A stretch of 64,000 nucleotides of DNA from Bryum argenteum (taxonomy: Eukaryota; Streptophyta; Bryopsida; Bryales; Bryaceae), in contig CM073327.1 in NCBI GenBank assembly GCA_037043015.1, positions 7,608,727-7,672,726 of the forward strand. The letters are read 5' to 3'. The notes beneath the pieces are model-generated. The model did not search any database. It worked only from the letters and a program-made list of their open reading frames with translations, and was not told the DNA's origin. How positions within the stretch are numbered: the first letter of the stretch is position 1; the number at the start of each line of letters is the position of its first letter. Below are positions 56,101 to 64,000 of this stretch, in pieces. Position numbers and translations under genes: made by a program.

Positions 56101-58512
56101 CAAATGATCATATCCAACCTAGAATATCCAAATTCCATCAAACTACCACCAAAGTCTTCAAATCGTAACAAATATTATCAAAACTATCTCTTTCATGCTA
56201 ATCCAAGCTCCATGTGTTAAAAAAATCCATGAGCAATCATTGCACTTCAAAATGTGTATGTAACTTTTTCAATAAGAGACAACATCAAGGTTTCTTACAT
56301 CAACTCAACTCAATATTTGTAACTGTGAGCCACATATATGTAAAGGGCATCAAAAGAGGTTTCTAAAGAGATATTAGTACTCTCTTCCTTAACAAACCTC
56401 TCCATGTAATGGTCTTCATAAGAGCTAAAGGTAGTTTTTAGAAAGTAAGTTAGAAGATACTAAAGTTGTCAAATGAATCTACACATTTTTTGGAAGTTTT
56501 TCATGTATTGGTAAAGAAAAATGCAGTACCTTCTTTCATACTTCATGATTTGCAATCTGGATAGATTTTACAAAAATGGTGGTCATTTGAAAGTTGAAGG
56601 TATGTTATCTCTTCTTGCTCTGAACGTAAACTTGTTGGTGGGTACTGTACACTCGGTTCTGTGATGGAACTGCTTATAAGTAATGCTTACCTGTACTTAT
56701 GACTTAAATAAACATATACTGAATTTGGCGGAGCAAACCTGAAGACGAATGGACAGAGCGAACTTCTCTTTCTGAAGTTCCCGCATCTTTCCGTCCCAAT
56801 CGTCCTGCATCTGCTGCGCGTTTTTTCCGGCCTCAACTTGCTGTTGAACCAATTGCTCAGAAACCACGTGATATTTCTTCTTTTCCTCTGCTATTTGCCT
56901 CTCCAGTTCTTCAACCTGCACTCGACAAACACAACACATACTGTATATAAAAGATTTCAGAGTATGGGCTTGAATGGAAAGATAAGTTTTGTCTCAGGTC
57001 AAGCCTCGTCATTGAGCATCGTTCTTCCCGGAGCTTCAATGATGGTGTACATAGAATCTGCGCTCAAGATAAAATTAAAAATCCTCAAACAATCTTGAGA
57101 AAGATAATGGGTAGATCAAAGCCCGCTCAAACATAATTTGACCCGAGCATCGTCAGATACTAGGCCACAGCTCTGTAGAAGGCCCGTTGATGCAAATGTC
57201 GAAATTGAAAATATTTTATCGGGATGAGAGAGCGGACCACACCTTTCTTACTAAGTCGAAATTGAAGGCTGGTGAAGGAACGTCCGCACGTCCCATTGGC
57301 ATAACAGACAGCACAGGCCTTTCATCAAGATTGGTATGCACACCCTCACTGATCTGTGAGAATGAAGGTAAGAGAGAGGTGCAGCAAAATGAAAGTGATG
57401 GCTACATTTGATAACGTAACTGTGTTCCTTCTCTACTTCATTGGAATATGTGAAGGATTAGCAATTGCTGACCTTGTTGAGACGCTGCATGAAAACGGAG
57501 TCTCTGGAGTCATGTATCCAGGGGGTTTCTTCATATTCTGAGTCCAGGCACTGTGATCCACGCTCAATCTGAGCTGACGCAAGCTTGGCATCTGAAAAGT
57601 AGCCGATCAAGCACTAAGAATCTTTCCACATGAAGAATATCAGCACCTGCAAGAATGATAGCCTACTTCCAATAGAATGAAATAGAGAAGAAAAAACAAA
57701 AGGAGTTGCTAAACACCTTAACTCAAAACGAGAGGCAGGAACATACGTTCATTGCCATTGACCTTGGAAGTTTGCAAGGAGCTTCCATCATTTCTCTGTC
57801 CAGCAGATTGAGCGTCCCCAGCCGCGATCCAGTGAGTATCTGGACCTTGATGATCTTGTTGCCTGGTTTTACACTCCAGTTTCGAAGCCCGACATCTTTC
57901 AGGGCTCGCATGGGAGTAATTCATCAACCCTGGATTGAGTCTGCAATTGCTTGTGTTGATCGATATCCTTCTTTTCTGTTGAGTCATCATTTCCTTCGTA
58001 TCGACCTCAGTTGTACTTGTCGACTTCCTTTCATCTATACCTGACAAGGGACTTAGTCGTTCGAAGCTCAGTGTACTCCTCCTTTGGCTGAAAGTATAAT
58101 CATCTCCTTCCCCTTCCTCTTTCCTTATCCTGTTGACTGATTGTTCATCACCTCCATCCTTCCTTTCAAATCCTCGACAGGAAGTGCTCTCACCGCCATA
58201 AACCGTGCATCTTTCCCAGCCGTCATTCAGATCCTCATCCCTGGAAACTCCTTGAGCAGAGGACTTCAGTGGACTCTTCTCGGGAGGTTGGCGTCTTCGA
58301 ACAGTAAGATAAACAGTTTCACATCTGTTGCCTTTCTCAGTTGATGGAGACATGTTCTGGATATCTCTGTCAGTATTGTGAAGCTCGAACTGCCTGCTCT
58401 GCTCTTTGGGTCTCTGATCCTTCATAGCGTACGAGCAGGAGGTCTGTCCGTAAGTTGGGCGGTACTCATAATCATGCGTTCTGTTAGAGGTGTCCTGGGC
58501 ATAGTTTCTCAT
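50171..58512 (-). CDS. Long coiled-coil protein, candidate centrosome/ciliary protein (possibly CEP162-like)
   Basis: Exons with matching phases: 58512-57747, 57591-57473, 57353-57243, 56915-56739, 55503-55336, 55168-55043, 54852-54598, 54231-54028, 53794-53726, 53582-53523, 53414-53169, 53033-52887, 52675-52555, 52316-52033 and 51745 onward. The last two are about 50616-50523 and 50379-50171 (stop TAG). Exons between 51520 and 50620 are unresolved; the reading frame of exon 51745 also has a stop at 51515. The product exceeds 1,100 residues. The first 255 are polar and disordered; most of the rest is heptad-rich coiled coil (LQQEVLIRGYQ, RVKALETQVVNLR). Exon 52316-52033 has a duplicated EQKWKRQE. 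The LIRGYQ-NENEK junction and overall plan recall the axoneme/transition-zone protein CEP162, but this is memory-based and unverified. A kinesin tail or other scaffold is possible. Confidence 0.7.
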
Positions 58513-60037
58513 GCCTTCAATTCAGCTCTAGGTATCTGATCTTTCCACTCCAAACTCTGCTTTCCTGCACGACTAAGACAATCAAACTCATGAACCTTGA
58601 GTATGTGATTTAGGTTATTTTGGTTGACGTTATCCTGAAAGCACGTCGACTTCTGCACCCACTGGTAATACCTCAAAATCAATAAACATCAGAGATATTG
58701 CTCCACGATCAAGCAAAGAAACCAGTGAATGTTGATCGTGAATCTAATGTTAGCTCTAAACAACCTGTCAGTAAGTCCAATTGCTCCAATACGCCACTAA
58801 ATGTACAGGAAGATCAACCTTGACATGAATGCAAACCAAAAGATTAGTCCACAATTAATGCATGTCCAACTTCAGCTATTCTGAGGAATGCAACATCATA
58901 AAAGTGTAAGATCTTCATCTGTAAAACGATAAAAGTATCAGTGAAAACCATAGCAGGATTGGCAAATTGAGCTTCAGCAGCTGAAATCCTCTCAGACAAC
59001 GTAGAGTAATTGATCCCTCAATACTTTTGAGGTAATTTCACAACAGGAGACTCACACCCAGAATGTAATCCGATCGAGCTACTGAAGATGTATGAAGACC
59101 GGCGTTGTAACAGAACGGGAATACCTTGCAGAGGGCTGGGGGATTTCGGCGTACGGAGCGGGAACAGAGAAGTGAACTAATAACCGTGAGAGTTGAAAGA
59201 AAGAGAAAGAGTGGAAATAATAACTACGAAGCATGAGGAGACAGAGAGGTGCCAGGAGCTGCAACAGCTGCGGTCCTTTCGAGGGAAAAGTTAATTGAAT
59301 CCGCCGCTCGCCATCTCCATGTCCGCTGGAGTCTCAAAAGCATCAGAAGCATTGAACTGGCTCTCAACAGACAACAAGAGCTGGATCCTTGGAGGAAGAC
59401 GATCATACTCTGTACATCCAACGGATGCACAACAATCAACGAGTAAGCTTCCTTCCATTCGATAAATGCGTTTCTACAGACAAGGCGAATTCGTGTCAAA
59501 CTGTAACTGTCGGTACTCGAGGCTCGAGTCATTACGACTCACAATCGGCTCTACATCAGCGAAGATCCTTACGATATTTAACCGATACTCCCAGCTCGGT
59601 AGAGACGAGACCTTCTACTACACAAAACAAGTAATAACCTGTGGAAAATAGAAGCAAGTGAACTCAAGAACCATGCAGGGCAAACCATTTTCACAATGCG
59701 GAGTACACAAACCATATCATTACATCAGAAAAGCACTTCAATCATATTAGGCGACTATGAATTGTAACAGAGAAACAGAACGACGGGAGACGCGAAATTG
59801 GCTGAAGCATGAGTAAGATCGCGAACGGATCTCAAAAGTCTTGATATTTCACATCTAACCACAAGGTATAGAATTCTACTTAAAAGATCTATCCCGTACT
59901 AAAGAAAACTTGAGCACTTATTCAAGCTTCTTCTGAAATTTAGTCCGAGCTGAGAATTATAACAATCTAACCAAGTCACTGCCAAAATAAGAAGTGATTT
60001 TTCCTGCCTCTTGCACAACAGCCTGACTTGAAAGCGC
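58513..60037. other. 5' region of the coiled-coil gene and 3' flank of eL41 copy 1
   Basis: No protein domain is recognised. The part next to 58512 is likely 5' UTR and promoter, possibly with a non-coding first exon near 59100-59300. The part next to 60037 is the 3' UTR of the minus-strand eL41 gene. Confidence 0.4.
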
Positions 60038-60332
60038 CTACTTGGATCTCTGTCTCATCTTTCGGCGCTTGCGTTTCAGTCTCCTCATGCGTTTTTTCTT
60101 CCACTGAAACAGAGCATCCAGCACACAAAGGGTTTTCAGAACTCTAATCCAAGGATAACTTAGTGGACATTGAGAGAATGCAATTGCCAGTAGCTGCGAT
60201 GAGCATGACGATAAGCTGCAATGATGTCTTCTATTCTTTGACGCCACCGGAAAGAAGAGCATGGAATAAGAGGTGAAGAGAACTCAGAGCAAATTGGTGA
60301 GAGAAATGAGATGTGAAGTACCTTGGCCCTCA
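60038..60332 (-). CDS. RPL41: 60S ribosomal protein eL41, copy 1
   Basis: Exon 1 (60332-60321) encodes MRAK; exon 2 (60103-60038) encodes the other 21 residues and the stop. The intron is 217 bp, GT-AG, phase 0. The product is the 25-residue, Lys/Arg-rich eL41 (WKKKRMRRLKRKRRKMRQRSK after MRAK), the smallest ribosomal protein, which sits at the bridge between the two ribosomal subunits. Length and sequence are those of nearly all eukaryotes. It lies head to head with copy 2, and the two proteins are identical. Codons differ at several positions, so the pair is not a very recent duplicate. Confidence 0.95.
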
Positions 60333-60636
60333 TGGTTGACGAACGCGGTCGGGGATGCAGCCGCAATCAACCGAGAGAAAGAGAGCCCGTCTCGCAGTGC
60401 GAGACGGCATATGAAGGGAAAAGCTTGACCTCATAAAGTGCGAGCGCCAAACCCTAAAAGAATCCACAAACTCTGCCCGATATTTCCGACGTGGACCAAC
60501 ACGCTGGCCTCGACAGCCACGTAAGCAGAACTAGGGTTTCTCGAGGTCTCCTCTTCATATACCCTTCTTCTCCTTAACTCTGGTCTCTTTCACAAACTTA
60601 CCTGCGGCTGCTGATCTCCGAGCGTGTTCGCGAACC
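60333..60636. promoter_or_regulatory. Shared divergent promoter of the two eL41 genes, with telo boxes
   Basis: The 304 bp between the two start codons hold a telo box on the + strand (aaaccctaa near 60450) and one on the other strand (ctagggttt near 60531). Telo boxes (AAACCCTA) are well-known elements in plant ribosomal protein promoters. One lies on the side of each gene. Pyrimidine-rich tracts (ctctcctcttc-like, 60545-60600) near the right start fit the 5' end of ribosomal protein transcripts. Confidence 0.75.
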
Positions 60637-60993
60637 ATGAGGGCCAAGGTAATTCGCTACTCGCTCGTGTTCGCCTTTACCTTCCCTACTCGCTCCTTTT
60701 CTTGACCTGCATTGCGAGTGTTCGTAGACTGCGCTTCTTTTCCGCAGATTATTTTTCAAAATTAAGCAGTATCGTCATTCCTCGCTTGCGCATGCTTTTG
60801 TCTCCGAGGTTGAACCCCTGCTTCTCCTCTCTGCCGCCATAATAGCGGCAGATATCTTCTCTCTCTTTCTTTTCGTGATCCTTGTTGATAAAAGCTGGCC
60901 TTTGTTGATGATGTTTTCGTGAAACAGTGGAAGAAAAAACGTATGAGGCGTCTGAAACGTAAGCGCCGCAAGATGAGACAAAGATCGAAGTAG
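60637..60993 (+). CDS. RPL41: 60S ribosomal protein eL41, copy 2
   Basis: Exon 1 (60637-60648) encodes MRAK and exon 2 (60928-60993) the remaining 21 residues plus stop. The intron is 279 bp with GT-AG ends in the same place and phase as in copy 1. The 25-residue protein is identical to copy 1. The two introns look unrelated in sequence and differ in length. Confidence 0.95.
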
Positions 60994-61941
60994 GCGTGAC
61001 GAAGTTCGAGAGTGGCCGCGTGCGGGAGCAGTGTGGTGGTTTCTTGGCGACTCGTAGGGTTTTGAGGCTCCCAGCATCTTTTTTGTTTGTGGTAGCCGAG
61101 AAGCAGTCGTGAGTTTAGGACTTCGGTTCTTTCGAATTGCTTTGCCACCTTATGGTGAATTGTGAGTCGATTTGTGACTGTGAAATGACTACGAGGGGTG
61201 CAGTAGCCATCCCTACTTTTGCTTCTGGCTAATTTCAGTGTGCACGAACCTCTTTTCCTTGGATACGTCTGTTTCATCTCGTCCTCTCACCCTTTGCAAT
61301 GTTTCTTCCGTAGTGTAAAGGAACACCACCGGTTTTGTTGTCGTATCTGCATCGGCTTTGTTTCGCACAGCTAAATTTGGTAGTGTTGGTAAATTGTGCA
61401 TTAGGGTTCTATATCTGCAGCAAATGATTGAGAATATATGTGGTTGTGTTCTTATTGCTACATTATTCTACGAAATTGTGTTTATGGCATTCGGTTGAAT
61501 CGTCAGTAATTCCAGTGTTCTATATCAGCTCATGGATTATGAGTGCGATTCAATGATTTATAGCGCTGTATCACTAGGACTGTTGCAACATATCTACATC
61601 ACTTGGATCGAAAAACTTTGCTGCGTCATGCTATTATAGCTTGTTATGTCTTTAAACGAAAATATGCATCCATCAATCTGTGTTATGTAAAAAATTCTGC
61701 ATGAGAATGACACTGACTTAACTTCAATAGATACCAACAAGGAGATCGCATGCGACCTGACCATCGTGAAATTTTGATTTGCATCGAAAATTTCAAACAG
61801 GTGGAGCACGGTATCCGGGGATACAATACAGTGTTGTTATTATTTACACATACAGTGGAGAACAGTTCGTTCTCACGACTGCTGAAGAATGTTGCATCAA
61901 ATTTACAAACTACTGAACAGTGGACAGCAAAGCTCCACTCC
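60994..61941. other. Intergenic stretch between convergent genes
   Basis: It holds the 3' UTR of eL41 copy 2 and the 3' flank of the minus-strand gene ending near 61942. Nothing else is recognised. Confidence 0.5.
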
Positions 61942-63850
61942 TCACCTAAAATCTCCTCTCATAATGTCAGATTCATTTAAATTTGAGTATTTCTTTTGAC
62001 TACCTTTCAAAATTCGTCTGACCAACTCAGCATCTCGTCGTGCAGACACACCAAAGCTTCCATCACCAACAAAATTGTCCTCCGCATCACTTCCAGGCAC
62101 AGCATTCCATCTCTTGCTATTACTCACCTTGAAGGCCAATTTTTTAGGCCATGACAGTAGTTTCCCAGTACATGATGGTACAACATTTGCAACTCTCCCC
62201 TTTGTCCAGCTAGACCACCTCGTGGAGCCACTCGGGGATGGAGTTGTCTTCGAATCGGACTTGGAATCATCGACGACAACATTTTCTCGGTTTTTTCGCC
62301 ACCGGTTCCTATAGGCTGTCATGATAGAAGGACCTTCTTCCTCATCTACTTCTACTTCCCTTGGCTTCTTGGTTTGAGGTGCTGTTGGATTTGGTTTAAA
62401 ATTTGAATATGGTGGAGATGTGTAGGGAATCTCCTTCACAAGGTCCACAGCAAAGTTCACTGAACGCTTCGGAGCTTTGGCAGATTCGCCTTTTGTGATG
62501 GAAGTTTTCCCCTGCTGTAGAAACCAACTAGTCAAAATCTTGAACAATGGCAGGAAACTACTGCTTCAAAAACCACATATTCAAACTACCCATGGTGTTA
62601 GTTGTATTCATATGTGAACTCTTCCCATTCAACCAAAGGAAGCACAACTCCTATCGAAACATTCTCTCTTCATGAATGCTACAAACATACTTGCACAGTC
62701 AAGGCTCACCAAAAAAATCTTGATCAATGAGCAATTTAGGGGAAAATCTATCCTTCACATATTGAAGGATTCAGTTATTCATTTGCAGAATATGATTCCA
62801 TTCCACTCTCTCTTACGGCATTGCTTTGACAATTATTACCATGCATGCATATTCACAACATGATGAGCATGTCAATATCGGAGAGGGTGAAGTGTATCAT
62901 ACCCCGGGTGCTGCGGAATTGATTAAAATCGGGTTCTGAGGTCGTTTTATGGGGATGCGTTGAGCTCGAGGTGAACCGTCGTCGAACAGCTTGCTGGTCA
63001 CATAAGGTACCCATTTGTTATCACCTCCTATGGGTCTCCTCATACTGTCATGCTTAGTGCTGGGACCCTCATACTTTGTCTTAAGATTCTCATCTTTAGA
63101 CTTGGGACTTCCATGGCACTTGGTCTTGGGACCCGCAGGCTTGACCTTGGTATGGTCATACTTGGTCTTGAGGCTCTCATCTTTGTTCTTGGGACTCTCA
63201 TGCTTGGTGTTGGCTCTTTCATAGTTGGTCTTCAGCGAATCATCTTTGGACTTGAGACTCTCACAGTGAGTCCTGGGACTCCCTTGCTGGGTCTTGGAAC
63301 TCTCATGGTGGGTCTTGTGACTCCCATGCTGGGTCTTGGAACTCTCACTGTGGGTCTTGGGACTCTCATGGTGAGTCTTGGGACTCCCATGCTGGGTCTT
63401 GGAACTCTCACGCTGGGTCTTGGAACTCTCACTGTGGGTCTTGGGACTCTCATGGTGAGTCTTGGGACTCCCATGCTGGGTCTTGGAACTCTCACGCTGG
63501 GTCTTGGGACTCTCATGGTGGGTCTTGGGACTCGCATGGTGGGTCTTGGGACTCGCATGGTGGGTCTTGGGACTCGCATGGTGGGCCTTGGGACTCTCCT
63601 GGTGGGTCTTGGGACTCCCATGCTGGGTCTTGGAACTCTCACTGTGGGTCTTGGGACTCTCATGGTGGGTCTTGAGACTTCCATACTTAATCCTCCCATC
63701 TGCACTCTCTGGCATCTCCTGGTTTGCAAGAGTTTGGATTGAGGAAGGCAACCCATTCCTGTAAATGCGTACATATTCCATCAGTAGTTGAAAATTCTCA
63801 TTCTGGCAATGCATCGCAAACCAATTAGATTGACCTCTGCAGAAACAACC
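61942..63850 (-). CDS. 3' part of a gene with about 30 heptapeptide SPKTHxE-type repeats
   Basis: Two exons are clear: about 63849-62901 and 62514-61942 (donor GT at 62900-62899; acceptor AG at 62516-62515; phase 0). An upstream acceptor at about 63850 shows that further exons lie to the right. The first exon starts with a short helical part (FQLLMEYVRIYR) and then about 30 tandem seven-residue units such as SPKTHHE, SSKTQHG and SPKTHSE, which decay toward the end (SLKTKYD, GPSTKHD). A basic linker follows. The second exon gives a polar, basic domain of 190 residues (RNRWRKNRENV, RRDAELVRRILKG). The frame ends at a TGA at 61942, but a GTGAGG donor overlaps the stop, so the gene could continue. 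The family is not recognised. A nuclear or microtubule-binding role would suit such S-P-K repeats, but that is speculative. Confidence 0.6.
63049..63690 (-). repeat. 21-bp coding tandem repeat (heptapeptide array)
   Basis: The DNA period is 21 bases, with + strand units like gtgggtcttgggactctcat. All six frames are open over long distances, which explains the overlapping ORFs. The reading frame giving SPKTHHE is the one continuous with the flanking non-repeat protein and the splice sites. Confidence 0.9.
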
Positions 63851-64000
63851 ATAGAATGCAAATATGGACAAGAGAGAGGTTAATTGCCCAACAGAGAGCC
63901 AGTATACTCCACAAACAAGCAAACATGACATTGTGCAAAGTAACTACAAACGAAGGGCTTTTTCTCTTCTTCTTGTCCGAAATATCCAACACTATCATCC

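Noticed and set aside
63015..63774. Long ORFs on the + strand and in other frames across the 21-bp repeat
   Set aside because: A 21-base period leaves all frames open. Only the minus-strand frame giving SPKTHHE connects to non-repeat coding sequence and splice sites.
1..64000. tRNA, rRNA or CRISPR features
   Set aside because: None was found by eye. The only tRNA-related sequences are the 14-base primer sites of the Copia element, and the direct repeats lack the regular repeat-spacer pattern of a CRISPR array.

Overview
The window looks like a eukaryotic, most probably plant nuclear chromosome. It carries spliced genes with short GT-AG introns, telo-box motifs between two ribosomal protein genes, a jacalin-type lectin, F-box proteins, a half-tRNA-primed Copia element and many small inverted-repeat transposons. 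A long coiled-coil gene of possible centrosomal or ciliary type would fit a land plant with swimming sperm (bryophyte, lycophyte or fern). That lineage placement is inference, and no species can be named from the sequence alone.

Layout. 106-391 holds the last two exons of an SLC35F-like transporter. 3798-4382 is a single-exon RMA/RNF5-like RING protein. 6364-12689 is a TTAA-flanked, piggyBac-like element carrying a broken minus-strand transposase, with a heat-shock-element-rich solo LTR nested inside it. 13193-15883 is a two-exon F-box gene and 17309-20436 is a four-exon kinase-jacalin lectin gene. Both encode the same unusual N-terminal Tyr-Ser-Ser-Pro-rich module. 22046-24728 and 27107-27449 hold piggyBac-like MITEs. 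A second, degenerate F-box gene (27950-37271) is split by a tandem Copia element at 28809-36207 (three LTRs, two internal regions).

From 37272 to about 40240 there are dispersed repeats. Fragments of a second kinase-lectin copy (39635-41336) follow in the same order as in the intact gene. 41342-42481 is a single-exon membrane protein. 42482-50170 is repeat-rich and almost gene-free. 50171-58512 is one long minus-strand coiled-coil gene. 60038-60993 holds two head-to-head eL41 genes. 61942 to beyond about 63850 is the 3' part of a gene with about 30 seven-residue repeats.

How it fits together. The accessory part (about 4.8-41.3 kb) is a cluster of duplicated and broken copies of two gene types that share an N-terminal module, interleaved with nested transposons. 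Two paralogous empty sites inside the window prove TTAA target use by the piggyBac-like element and by one MITE. The conserved part (50-64 kb) holds housekeeping and cytoskeletal genes with few insertions.
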